Of a stretch of DNA of 33,749 nt, positions 18,000 to 27,724 are shown in pieces. This stretch comes from Patescibacteria group bacterium AH-259-L07 (GTDB lineage: Bacteria; Patescibacteriota; Patescibacteriia; UBA2591; UBA6264), in contig JALLOP010000004.1 of NCBI GenBank assembly GCA_027718005.1, positions 1 to 33,749 of the forward strand, written 5' to 3'. Below the pieces are notes generated by a model that was given only the letters and a program-made list of their open reading frames with translations, was not told the DNA's origin and searched no databases. Position numbers and translations under genes: made by a program. Positions within the stretch are counted from its first letter, which is position 1; the number at the start of each line of letters is the position of its first letter.

Positions 18000-18193
18000 A
18001 AACTCTAAACTCTAATTTCTAAATCCTAAACAAATTCAAAATTCTAAACTCAAATGACCAAAACAAGGCTTCTGAATAACTGGTTTTGCCAGCTTTAGCT
18101 GGTCGAACGTGATTCGACCATTTTGAACATTTGGATTTTGGTATTGTTTAGAGTTTCGGATTTAGGACTTAGAATTTCCGCACGAAGTGCGGC
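18000..18193. repeat. Large intergenic imperfect inverted repeat (MITE-like) between hisS and lepB
   Basis: Left arm AACTCTAAACTCTAATTTCTAAATCCTAAACAAATTCAAAATTC; right arm GTTTAGAGTTTCGGATTTAGGACTTAGAATTT. Inner hairpins CCAGCTTTAGCTGG and GGTCGAA-CGTGA-TTCGACC; terminal hairpin CCGCACGAAGTGCGG. Confidence 0.6.
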
Positions 18194-18781
18194 TTAATAC
18201 GCAAATATTGGCATTTTAATAATTCCAATGGAATCCACTGGCCATCCGCGAAACCATGTTTTCCCTATAATATATTCCCTGTTTACTGAACCAAATGAAC
18301 GTGAATCTAAACTTGCATTTCTGTTGTCTCCTAAAACATAATAGCTATCCTTTGCTAATCTGACATCAATGCTCCCTGGTGTGGCAATCCCGGCTGATAA
18401 ATATTCTTCTTCATCAAGCACAATTCCTTGCGGTAAGAGTTTGTTATAAATATAAATGCTGCCTTTTGAAATTCTAATTCTCTCTTCCGGGAGTGCAATA
18501 ACGCGTTTAATTAAATAGTCTTTCTGATCTCTTGGCGAGCGAAATACCACCACATCCCCTCGCTGTGGTTCGTTATAATAATAGCTTATTTTGCCAATAA
18601 TTAAATACTCTTTATCATAAAAATTTGGCTCCATCGAAGGGCCAACCACATAAAACGGCTGAAACACAAATCGGTGAATTGGCCATACAATAATAAAGGC
18701 GATGATAACGAGTTTAACAAGATCAAGAATAAATAATACAACAGGCGGAATCTTATGTCTTATGATTTTTTTTATCCTCAT
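18194..18781 (-). CDS. lepB: Signal peptidase I
   Basis: VVGPSMEPNF (Ser), RGDVVVFRSPRDQKDYLIKRVIALPEE (Lys), YYVLGDNRNASLDSRSFG. Confidence 0.95.
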   Translation of the reverse strand: MRIKKIIRHKIPPVVLFILDLVKLVIIAFIIVWPIHRFVFQPFYVVGPSMEPNFYDKEYLIIGKISYYYNEPQRGDVVVFRSPRDQKDYLIKRVIALPEERIRISKGSIYIYNKLLPQGIVLDEEEYLSAGIATPGSIDVRLAKDSYYVLGDNRNASLDSRSFGSVNREYIIGKTWFRGWPVDSIGIIKMPIFAY

Positions 18782-19094
18782 CTAAGCTTATTTTTCTTAC
18801 AATGCCGGTAATCTGCTGTTCAATAATGCGTAGACGTACCGTGATATAGAAAATAAAATAAAATATTAAAATTAATGAAATATATATAACCACATCAGCA
18901 CCGCGCCCCACGCCTAGTGCCCGTGCGATATAGCTTGACGCCTCAGGATATAAAATAATGCCTGTAGCGGCAATCCAAAAAACAAGCCAAATTAAAAAAT
19001 TTAAAACACTGACTTGCCTGCTTTTTAATCTAACTGCCAAGCGGCTAACAACAAATAAGATCAAAATTATTAATAATATTTGAATTAAAATCAT
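18753..19094 (-). CDS. DUF2304-like membrane protein
   Basis: 113 aa, three hydrophobic segments; adjacent to GT2; C-terminal amphipathic segment VRLRIIEQQITGIVRKISL typical of DUF2304. Confidence 0.7.
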   Translation of the reverse strand: MILIQILLIILILFVVSRLAVRLKSRQVSVLNFLIWLVFWIAATGIILYPEASSYIARALGVGRGADVVIYISLILIFYFIFYITVRLRIIEQQITGIVRKISLDEDKKNHKT

Positions 19095-19757
19095 CTATAC
19101 AAACTTAGAAAGAATTAAGTCTTTGACTATTCTCAATCCTCCTGCCACCCCCTGACCAAATTCGTTGTAAACAACAGTTACTGGAATTTCTTTGTATCTT
19201 AATTTAAATTTATTAATAGCATGAACAATTTCTGTATTGTGAGCCATACGGTCTTGTTTAATCTGAAATTTTTCTGCAACATCTCTGGTAAAAGCTCTCC
19301 AGCCGCTATGGGCATCTGTCAACCACAGACCGGTGAAGAACCAATTAACAAGCCGCGCTGGCTTTAGAATAAAATATTCCTTGAAAAACGGGATGTTTGA
19401 CTTTTTGCTAAGAAATCGCGATCCTAATGTAATATCTGCTTTTCCTTTTGTAATCAGCCCAATCATTGCCTCGATCTCAGACGCCAACATCTGTCCATCA
19501 GCATCAAAATGAACAATAATATCTACTCCGAGCCGTAGGGCCGCCTCATTGCCGGTCTGCAAGGCAGCACCCATGCCCCTGTTTATCATATGTTGTACAA
19601 GCTTGACGCGCGGAAAAGTTCTTACAATATCTGCTGTTGTATCTGTTGATCCGTCATCAACTACAAGTATGTGATATGGATACTGGCTTAATTCAGTTAA
19701 TACCGCGCCAATATTATTTTCCTCATTATATGCAGGAATGATAATAATTATTTTCAT
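19095..19757 (-). CDS. Family 2 glycosyltransferase (dolichyl-phosphate mannosyltransferase-like)
   Basis: MKIIIIIPAYNEENNIGAVL, VVDDGSTDTTADIV, HFDADGQMLASEI, LGSRFL. The ATG at 19757 is a better start than the 244-aa track start. Confidence 0.9.
   Translation of the reverse strand: MKIIIIIPAYNEENNIGAVLTELSQYPYHILVVDDGSTDTTADIVRTFPRVKLVQHMINRGMGAALQTGNEAALRLGVDIIVHFDADGQMLASEIEAMIGLITKGKADITLGSRFLSKKSNIPFFKEYFILKPARLVNWFFTGLWLTDAHSGWRAFTRDVAEKFQIKQDRMAHNTEIVHAINKFKLRYKEIPVTVVYNEFGQGVAGGLRIVKDLILSKFV
19726..19754. repeat. 29-bp direct repeat, left copy (within the GT2 5' end)
   Basis: TTATATGCAGGAATGATAATAATTATTTT; 28/29 match to 24288-24316. Confidence 0.85.
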
Positions 19758-19837
19758 GTGATTATGTTTACAGGAACAGGGGCAGAGTGTCAACTTTCTC
19801 TTGCCTTCCTGTTTCCGCGAGAGAAGCAAGCAGCTTT

Positions 19838-20716
19838 TTAAGAAAAGCGAAAATATTGATTAAGAAAAAAGATTTTGCCTTTCCCTTTGCCTTTTTCTTG
19901 TTCCAGGGTGACTGTGATCGTTTGTATTGATTCATCACCGAGATCAGCTCTGATTTGGTATTGGCCTGGGGATAAATCTTTGGTTGAAAGATTAAAGACA
20001 TATTGATTTTTATCTAGGTCATATCGAGCAATATTATCAAGATTAGCCTTGCCTGAAGAAACGGCTGGTTGTTCTGGTTGAGGGACTCCATTGATAATTT
20101 CCGCGATATAGATCAATGGTTGAATGCCCGAGATAAAATTCTCCTGCGCGTCTTTAAGCTGAAACTTAACGGGCAAATCTCTGCCTAAATTATATGTCTT
20201 GTCTTTCTGGAATGGTGGTAAAAATCCAGAAAAGTCATAAAAGACTTTAAATTCTTTGGTTTCTGTAGTGGTATGACCTGCAAAATCAGTGGCAGCCAGG
20301 GTAAATACATTTGTGCCTCGTTGATCAAGAATTATTTGTTGACCACTGGTAATTGGTTGATTATTGAAAGTAGCTGAGATACCTTCAATACCTGAAACTG
20401 CATCAAAGGCAGAGAATTCAATTACTAATGGTTGTTTATAGATATAACTCTCTGCAAATACAGGTGCCGTTATTTCTGGTGCTGTTTTATCAATTTTAAT
20501 CTCTTTTGATTTGGCTTCCTCAATATTACCTGCGTTATCAATTGAACGATAAAATAACGTATGAATTCCTTCATCAGTGATCGTAAATGGTTGCGTAAAG
20601 GTCTGCCATATCTCTTGATCAAAACTATATTCTGTTTTTTCAACACCCGTACCACCCTCATTATCAACTGCGGTGAGACTGATTGTAACATCTGAAGTAA
20701 ACCAGTTATTTTGTCC
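19838..20716 (-). pseudogene. Frameshifted C-terminal part (Ig/OmpL47-like + PxKF-like) of the metalloprotease gene
   Basis: Continuous stop-free frame from 20716 to 19838: GQNNWFTSDVTISLTAVDNEGGTGVEKTEYSFD...APVFAESYIYKQPLVIEFSAFDAVSGIEGI...NLGRDLPVKFQLKDAQENF...TVTLEQEKGKGKGK. No start codon of its own before the TTG at 20176. Confidence 0.8.
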
Positions 20717-23700
20717 TTATAGTATCTGATAAAGAAATAGTGGTTGTTGGCGGAATAGCATCAACGATACCTGGCGAGATAGAAATATCTACTGTCCCTT
20801 GAGTTTGGTGAACTATAACCTCGCCGGGGTTGATGATTTGATTGGAAATGACGGCAGAATCAAAACTATTGGATGTCGTGTCAAAGAAGCGAGCGAAGAT
20901 GTCATAACTATCTGATGTATCGGGGAGTTGAGCAGCAATATCAGGATTTTCCTGGAAGAATTGCTGCGTATCTTTAGCAAAAACGAGGAATTTCACCTGG
21001 GTGCCTTCGGGTACAAAAATCCACTCTTCACCGCCCCAAAGATCACCCGATGCGATGGCACTTGGAATTTGGATTTCGTACTCTCCTATCTCGTAATTCA
21101 TCCCTACGTGAAGACCACTTGGACTGAATGCATGAAGGTCGAGGTCTGGAGCAATGTTTCCATCATCTAACGCGGCGGCATAAATACGAGGATGCGGTAC
21201 CTCTCGTGCCACCGTACTCGCATTAAGAGAGAGGGGGAAGAAAAGAAAGAAAATCAAGGCGAGAAGCACCAATACAATAACAAGGGCAACGACACCCAAC
21301 ACCTTTCTCTTCCGCGTACCCAACCGACTAATAACCACGCCGAACACGATCACAGTTAGCAGCGCAGCTACTCCGAAGCTTTTATAAAGTAGGGTTCGCA
21401 GCCCATATATCCAGTACTCCGGGTCACCCCTAACCCAATTCGGCCCGAATTCACCGCTATCGCTCTGTGCGTACACGGCATTGAGCCTCTCCGGCCCTCC
21501 GAAACTCCACAATCGTCCAAGCAGGTCCAGTCCCGGCCGCATCAGTGCACCCACATAGTTTGTGAGCGATTCATCGGTGACATCGACATCGACCTCGAAA
21601 CGATCAGGGAGATCCCGCGTACTGGTGACATCAACGATCAGGTCGTCAACAGGATTGCGGTATGGCAAGAGTCCGGCGGTGCCGAGTTCGGCCACAACAT
21701 CAACGAACGTGATGGTGGTCGGCTGACCATCGACAGTAACCTGCCGCGGTTCGACTCGATACACGACAGCTCCACTCTGCGGAGCATTGGTATCCCAGTC
21801 CGAGTACAGCGGATCCGTCGATCTTGCCTCGAGGAGGAAGTACACACCGCTTCCGGCGTCGAAACGCTTCACCAGGTCTCCCTCATTCATCGTGGACAGC
21901 GACTCGAGTGTGTGTGGCCCAAAAACAATGGGGTCTTCACCAAGCCAACCGAGTTTAATCTGGCTGTAGGACGAAAGATGCGCAGGGTCAGCACGAAAAA
22001 GCTTAGACAGATCCGTTCCCCCCATCAACCCCCAGTTGCCGATCGACCCGCCATCTTCACATCCCCCTACTGTCGTGTAGAGATCACATAAATGTGCTTT
22101 GAACTGTACGTCTCCGATGTGATGACCCATCTCATGGGCCCACTCGAGAACCTTATCGTTCTCTGACACCGTGATCCAGCGCGGAATTGGTGCAGGATCA
22201 AACTTGAAGGCAAAATCCCTTAGTCGGAGTGGGTCGAACGGAAACACGAGTGCGCTTTCTCGCTCGCCAGGGAATACCACAACCGCAAAATCAGGAAGAG
22301 GGGTAATGTCCTGTATCGCAGCGACAAGCGCGTCGTAACCGAACTGTATCGTGCGATCGCGCTGATCCTCAAAATCGGTCACGGAATCACCATTGAAGTC
22401 AAGATCGATCCGTGGGTCGTGATTTTCGGAATAGAAGGCCCAGTCATTAGGGAGCTGGTAGAGCTGCCCACCGTTATCGAAGACTTGGAATTGTAAGTCC
22501 ACCAGCCCATCAATACAGACATCACTCTCGTCACGCGCACCAAAAGACACTTCACACCAATAGTCCTTTACGTCCGGAAACACGTTAGATGTGAAGTGAG
22601 CCGCATCATGACTTGGGTCGAAGTTTCTACCGCCGCTCGGCTCAGCTAAAATCACTGCCACATCAATCGTGGTAACTGGAGGAATAAACTCGCCAGTATA
22701 TGGTTCATCACTCGTAAAAATAAAGTTAATTTGCTCGTCCTCCAACGCTTCACTGCGAATAAACAAATCATCAAACCCGTATGCTCGGTTCGCCTGGGCA
22801 GACCCAAAATTAACCCCGTACCAAGACGTTTGTGGGATAATGGAGGCATGGGGCGCCGTTGTCTTTAAGATCCCGTCAACAAACAATGAAACACTGGTGC
22901 CGTCATACCGACACGCGGCATGATGCCACTGGTTGTCAAGGGTCCAGGGTGTGGTCACTGCTACCTTGTGGTCAGTGAAAATGTCACAGCCAACACGGAC
23001 ATCGCCAGGACTTTTTTGGATCAAATACAAGCCCGATCGCTGGGCAAGAAGAGACGCCTTTACACACAGGCTTTCACTTAAGTTCTGGCACAGACTTAAT
23101 ACATACTGGGGACGATTATTGTCTCGAAGACTCCAATTCGTCGGGGTGTTTACCCACAAACCAAACGTGGTCTGGGAAAGTGATGACAAGGGCTTGGTTG
23201 ACTGATTGCGCAGTGCTACTTGGGCACCGCCGCCACGTATTATCGTACCGCCGTTGTGAAATTTGCCCACGTCCCAGGTGAAAAAAGAGGGAAATTGGCC
23301 GGTCAGTTCTAAATGGCGCCCATTCGTGGTGGCATCATTGAAATTACCATCTAAGTGGTAAATGGCTTCGTCGATCTTCGCGGGTGGCGGTATATCAGGA
23401 AGAGGCGGACCATAGGGTTTTCCTGAGGTAGCGATGGTCGTAATTGCCGCATCACTCAACGCTTCACTGCGAATAAACAAATCATCAAACCCGTATGCTC
23501 GGTTCGCCTGGGCAGACCCAAAATTAACCCCGTACCAAGACGTTTGTGGGATAATGGAGGCATGGGGCGCCGTTGTCTTTAAGATCCCGTCAACAAACAA
23601 TGAAACACTGGTGCCGTCATACCGACACGCGGCATGATGCCACTGGTTGTCAAGGGTCCAGGGTGTGGTCACTGCTACCTTGTGGTCAGTGAAAATGTCA

Positions 23701-24242
23701 CAGCCAACACGGACATCGCCAGGACTTTTTTGGATCAAATACAAGCCCGATCGCTGGGCAAGAAGAGACGCCTTTACACACAGGCTTTCACTTAAGTTCT
23801 GGCACAGACTTAATACATACTGGGGACGATTATTGTCTCGAAGACTCCAATTCGTCGGGGTGTTTACCCACAAACCAAACGTGGTCTGGGAAAGTGATGA
23901 CAAGGGCTTGGTTGACTGATTGCGCAGTGCTACTTGGGCACCGCCGCCACGTATTATCGTACCGCCGTTGTGAAATTTGCCCACGTCCCAGGTGAAAAAA
24001 GAGGGAAATTGGCCGGTCAGTTCTAAATGGCGCCCATTCGTGGTGGCATCATTGAAATTACCATCTAAGTGGTAAATGGCTTCATCAATTTGGGCAAAGA
24101 GTTGCTGCTGCTGTTGTTGGAAAAGTGGATAAAATAAAAAGAAGAGAAAAAAACAAAAGAAAAAAATTAGCCTTATCCTAAACCATGGATTTAAAAACTT
24201 AATTTGTTTATATTCTCTATTAAAAAATTTCTTTCTTATCAT
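20706..24242 (-). CDS. LamG-LamG-M6-like metalloprotease, membrane-anchored giant protein
   Basis: Two identical LamG-like domains (IDEAIYHLDGNFND...FDDLFIRSEAL); VLEWAHEMGHHIGDV (HExxH) with downstream IGNWGLMGG (M6-like); TM segments near residue 950. Confidence 0.85.
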   Translation of the reverse strand: MIRKKFFNREYKQIKFLNPWFRIRLIFFFCFFLFFLFYPLFQQQQQQLFAQIDEAIYHLDGNFNDATTNGRHLELTGQFPSFFTWDVGKFHNGGTIIRGGGAQVALRNQSTKPLSSLSQTTFGLWVNTPTNWSLRDNNRPQYVLSLCQNLSESLCVKASLLAQRSGLYLIQKSPGDVRVGCDIFTDHKVAVTTPWTLDNQWHHAACRYDGTSVSLFVDGILKTTAPHASIIPQTSWYGVNFGSAQANRAYGFDDLFIRSEALSDAAITTIATSGKPYGPPLPDIPPPAKIDEAIYHLDGNFNDATTNGRHLELTGQFPSFFTWDVGKFHNGGTIIRGGGAQVALRNQSTKPLSSLSQTTFGLWVNTPTNWSLRDNNRPQYVLSLCQNLSESLCVKASLLAQRSGLYLIQKSPGDVRVGCDIFTDHKVAVTTPWTLDNQWHHAACRYDGTSVSLFVDGILKTTAPHASIIPQTSWYGVNFGSAQANRAYGFDDLFIRSEALEDEQINFIFTSDEPYTGEFIPPVTTIDVAVILAEPSGGRNFDPSHDAAHFTSNVFPDVKDYWCEVSFGARDESDVCIDGLVDLQFQVFDNGGQLYQLPNDWAFYSENHDPRIDLDFNGDSVTDFEDQRDRTIQFGYDALVAAIQDITPLPDFAVVVFPGERESALVFPFDPLRLRDFAFKFDPAPIPRWITVSENDKVLEWAHEMGHHIGDVQFKAHLCDLYTTVGGCEDGGSIGNWGLMGGTDLSKLFRADPAHLSSYSQIKLGWLGEDPIVFGPHTLESLSTMNEGDLVKRFDAGSGVYFLLEARSTDPLYSDWDTNAPQSGAVVYRVEPRQVTVDGQPTTITFVDVVAELGTAGLLPYRNPVDDLIVDVTSTRDLPDRFEVDVDVTDESLTNYVGALMRPGLDLLGRLWSFGGPERLNAVYAQSDSGEFGPNWVRGDPEYWIYGLRTLLYKSFGVAALLTVIVFGVVISRLGTRKRKVLGVVALVIVLVLLALIFFLFFPLSLNASTVAREVPHPRIYAAALDDGNIAPDLDLHAFSPSGLHVGMNYEIGEYEIQIPSAIASGDLWGGEEWIFVPEGTQVKFLVFAKDTQQFFQENPDIAAQLPDTSDSYDIFARFFDTTSNSFDSAVISNQIINPGEVIVHQTQGTVDISISPGIVDAIPPTTTISLSDTIRTK
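22743..23369. repeat. 627-bp tandem duplication, copy 1
   Basis: By eye identical to 23457-24083; offset 714 bp (238 codons). Confidence 0.95.
23457..24083. repeat. 627-bp tandem duplication, copy 2
   Basis: By eye identical to 22743-23369. Confidence 0.95.
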
Positions 24243-24287
24243 AAAACTTAAATTTTATTCGAGTAAAACGAATATCAAGCTGAATTC

Positions 24288-24316
24288 TTATATGCAGGAA
24301 TGACAATAATTATTTT
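24288..24316. repeat. 29-bp direct repeat, right copy (GT2 5'-end remnant)
   Basis: TTATATGCAGGAATGACAATAATTATTTT; the minus strand reads KIIIVIPAY. Confidence 0.85.
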
Positions 24317-25388
24317 ATTCTTGGTCATATTTTCCTACCATTGGTCTTAGCAGCATGCGATGTGCTTTTGTATACTCTATCATTTTCTTTAGTCCCTCAT
24401 GAAGGCTGGTAACCGGGAACCACTCTAATTTTTCTTTTGCAAGGCCTACATCGGGGATGCCTAATGGCCGCATAAACGAGAGCGGCGGCTTAAATATAAT
24501 TTCTGAGCTTGATCCGGTTAATTCAATGATCTTTTTTGCTAAATCAATAAGTTTATGCGCTTGCGGGCCGCCTATATTAATCGGCCCTGCCTCCCCTGAG
24601 GCCATCATACTCATAATGCCTTCAATAACATCATCTACATAACATAATGAAGTGGAAAAGCTTTCATCACCATAGATAACCAATGGCTTATTATTTAACG
24701 CCTGGAGTATAAAATCAGGGACCATTTGTCCGTCAAATAACGGCTGACGAGGTCCATAGGTTCTAAAAATACGAACAATTTTTGTATCTACCCCTTGTGC
24801 TTTTCGATACGTCGCCATTGCAGTTTCTGAAAATCGTTTTCCTTCATCATATACTGCCCGCGGACCTACTGAATTTAGCTGACCAGCATCACTTTCTTTA
24901 AAAGGAACTGTGTTGTTTCTTTTTTGCCCATATATTACTGAAGAAGACGCAAACACTATCTTTGCTTTATAAAACTTGGCAACCTCGAGCATATTAAGCG
25001 TTCCTAAAGAATTCGTATAAAGGGTTTGCACTTTCAGTTCATCAAATTTTTTTACTGACGTAGGGCATGCGAAATGATACATCTCTGAAATGCCATGGAT
25101 GTTAATTTTAAAACCCGCAAGCTCTGGAAATTGTTCAAAATCTATAGGTTCATTAATATCATGCTTGATAAAATGAAAATTTGGCTTTTGCAGCAAATGC
25201 TTGATATTATTCACATCACTGGTCCCGGTAAAATTATCAATACAAATCACATTCCCCTGTTCAACTAAACGATCGCATACATGCGATCCTAAAAATCCTG
25301 CACCTCCTGTCACTAAAACATTTTTAACCTTGCCTGAATAAAACTTTTGTTTTCTAGGAAGGATTGATAATACTTTACCTAATTGCAT
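24315..25388 (-). CDS. NAD-dependent epimerase/dehydratase, UDP-glucuronate decarboxylase (UXS)-like
   Basis: VLVTGGAGFLGSHVCDRL, FASSSVIYGQ, GPRAVYDEGKRFSET, RIFRTYGPR. Confidence 0.88.
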   Translation of the reverse strand: MQLGKVLSILPRKQKFYSGKVKNVLVTGGAGFLGSHVCDRLVEQGNVICIDNFTGTSDVNNIKHLLQKPNFHFIKHDINEPIDFEQFPELAGFKINIHGISEMYHFACPTSVKKFDELKVQTLYTNSLGTLNMLEVAKFYKAKIVFASSSVIYGQKRNNTVPFKESDAGQLNSVGPRAVYDEGKRFSETAMATYRKAQGVDTKIVRIFRTYGPRQPLFDGQMVPDFILQALNNKPLVIYGDESFSTSLCYVDDVIEGIMSMMASGEAGPINIGGPQAHKLIDLAKKIIELTGSSSEIIFKPPLSFMRPLGIPDVGLAKEKLEWFPVTSLHEGLKKMIEYTKAHRMLLRPMVGKYDQE

Positions 25389-25480
25389 GATTTTGAATTA
25401 TGAATGACGAATTATGAATTAATTTTAGCTTAGCTATGCTCATTCTTCATTATACATTCTTCATTCTGCATTCTGTATTG

Positions 25481-27724
25481 TTAATATCTATTTTTTCTAT
25501 ACTTTGGCTGACCGCGCCGCGGCTCGTATCCGCTTGACGGTCGTCTCTGCTGAGGGAGAGATGTGCTGCCTTTTACTTTATTTACCATGGTCAGATTAAT
25601 TCTTCCCTGCTGATCAATCTCAATAATTTCCACTGGGATAACATCTCCCACGCTCACCGCATCACTCGGGTGCCTGATATGACCCTCTGCCATTTTTGAT
25701 ACATGGACCAAACCATCTTGGCCAGGAACAAGCTCTACAAATGCACCAAAATCCATAATACGCGCGACTCTTCCCTGAAATACCTCGCCAACTTTTAATT
25801 CTCTGGTAATATCCTTTACCCAATCTGCTGCTTTGCTAATAGACTCATCGCTCTGCGATGTTATATACACCGTCCCATCTTGTTCAATATCAATCTCAAC
25901 CCCTGTTTTATTAATAATTTCATTAATCACGCGCCCTCCCGGGCCAACAACATCTCGGATCTTTTCTGGATCAATTTTAATAAGGGTCACCCGTGGTGCA
26001 TAGGGCGATAAGGTTGCACGCGGCTTTGATAATATTTTGGTCATTTTCTCTAAAATTTCTTTCCGCGCCTTGGTCCCTGCGGTAAGTGCCTCTTGAATGA
26101 TCTCGAGGGTAAGTCCTTTTGTTTTCGTATCCATTTGAATTGCCGTAACACCATTTTCAGTTCCTATAACTTTAAAATCCATACCGCCCGGACCATCTTC
26201 TAAATCCTGTATATCAGTAATAACTTTATAACGAACAAACCCATTCTCATCTTCCTCAGACGCTAGGCCAATTGCCACACCAGCAATCACTTGGGTTATA
26301 GGAATACCTGCGTCCATTGCTGCTAATATTGAAGCACATGCCGAGGCCATAGAGCTTGATCCATTGGAAGAAACAACTTCTGAGACAATGCGAATCGTAT
26401 GGGGGAATTCCTCTTTTTCAGGTAAAATAGGCAAACATCCTTTTTCTACCAATGCACCATGGCCAATCTCTCTTCGGGACGTAAACCGCATCGGCCGCGC
26501 CTCTCCTACGCTAAATGGCGGAAAGTTATAGTGGTGCATAAAACGCTTTTTCCCTGTTTCCTCCATGGTATCTAAGTACTGCTCTAATCCAGGCGCGCCT
26601 AAGGTAACCGCAGAAAGTACTTGTGTTTCACCGCGTGAAAAAAGAGCTGAACCATGAACGCGTGGCACCTTAGCAACCGAACAACTAATGGGGCGTAATT
26701 CATCAAGTGCTCTGCCATCGATGCGCTGATCCTTATCAAGGATAGCGCGTGATACTAACTGATATATTAATTTATCCATATATTCTATTGCCTTTATTCT
26801 TTTCTCCTTGCCAATTTGTTTTTCAAGAAGCAGCTCTTCAAGTCGTGCCCGCATATTTTCTACCGCACCAATACGCTCCTCTTTTGTTTTTAATGGCTGC
26901 TTAAATAAATATATTGGCGCAAGTGATTCCACCAAAACTTGTGTCATTTTTTTGATCTCCTCACGAGAAGGCGTCTCTTCGCTTGGCGATTGGGAAACCA
27001 TGGGCACTTTTTCCTTACCCACTTTATCAACAATCTCGCTAATAAAACGGTTAATGCGCTCAAAATGTTTAACGCCATATTGGACAGCTTCAAACACTCT
27101 TTCGTCCTCTACCTTATTCGCTCCCGTCTCTAACATTATTACTCTTTTATCTTTTCCGCATACCACCAGATCAAGGTCGCTTTTTTCTCTCGCTTCATAG
27201 CTTGGATTTAAAACCCACTCGCCTCCTCGCTCTGGCTTGGTTGGCGTTTCCCCTTGTTTTACCGGAATGCGCGAAACACGAACGCCCGCAACCGGCCCCT
27301 CCCACTCAATATCAGAAATAGCTAATGCAATAGAAGCAGCGTAGAGCGCCACAATATCAGGATCATTTTCTTGATCAACTGATAATACGGTTAAAACAAC
27401 TTGGACCGCACGCCGCCCCTCTGAGTTAAACAATGGCCGAATAGAACGATCAATTAATCGATCTGCTAATACCGCTTCATCAGGCGGCCTGGTCTCGCGT
27501 TTAATAAAACGCGAGCCCTTAATTTTACCGGCCGCGTAAAACCGCTCTTCATATTCAACCGTGAGCGGAAAATAATCAAGCTCGCCCTCTTGTTTCCCTA
27601 TTACCGCAGTACCTAACACCGTGGTCTCACCATATTGAACAACACAACTGCCATTGGCTTGTCCCGCGACTTCGCCAATGGTAACGTTTAACTTTTCCCC
27701 TCCAACTTGTATGCTAAATTCCAT
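25481..27724 (-). CDS. pnp: Polyribonucleotide nucleotidyltransferase (PNPase)
   Basis: Two RNase PH domains (RSIRPLFNSEGR; SVGEARPMRFTSRREIGHGALVEKGCLPILP), KH (IRDVVGPGGRVINEI), S1 (GEVFQGRVARIMDFGAFVELVPGQDGLVHVS). Confidence 0.97.
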   Translation of the reverse strand: MEFSIQVGGEKLNVTIGEVAGQANGSCVVQYGETTVLGTAVIGKQEGELDYFPLTVEYEERFYAAGKIKGSRFIKRETRPPDEAVLADRLIDRSIRPLFNSEGRRAVQVVLTVLSVDQENDPDIVALYAASIALAISDIEWEGPVAGVRVSRIPVKQGETPTKPERGGEWVLNPSYEAREKSDLDLVVCGKDKRVIMLETGANKVEDERVFEAVQYGVKHFERINRFISEIVDKVGKEKVPMVSQSPSEETPSREEIKKMTQVLVESLAPIYLFKQPLKTKEERIGAVENMRARLEELLLEKQIGKEKRIKAIEYMDKLIYQLVSRAILDKDQRIDGRALDELRPISCSVAKVPRVHGSALFSRGETQVLSAVTLGAPGLEQYLDTMEETGKKRFMHHYNFPPFSVGEARPMRFTSRREIGHGALVEKGCLPILPEKEEFPHTIRIVSEVVSSNGSSSMASACASILAAMDAGIPITQVIAGVAIGLASEEDENGFVRYKVITDIQDLEDGPGGMDFKVIGTENGVTAIQMDTKTKGLTLEIIQEALTAGTKARKEILEKMTKILSKPRATLSPYAPRVTLIKIDPEKIRDVVGPGGRVINEIINKTGVEIDIEQDGTVYITSQSDESISKAADWVKDITRELKVGEVFQGRVARIMDFGAFVELVPGQDGLVHVSKMAEGHIRHPSDAVSVGDVIPVEIIEIDQQGRINLTMVNKVKGSTSLPQQRRPSSGYEPRRGQPKYRKNRY

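Noticed and set aside
20470-20691. 73-aa minus-strand ORF
   Set aside because: Out of frame with the clear Ig/OmpL47-like frame running through the same DNA.
22652-23919. Repeated plus-strand ORFs (84/67/90/90 aa) in the LamG region
   Set aside because: Antisense shadows of the duplicated LamG coding sequence; identical only because of the duplication.
26808-27200. 130-aa plus-strand ORF opposite pnp
   Set aside because: Antisense of a well-supported PNPase coding sequence.
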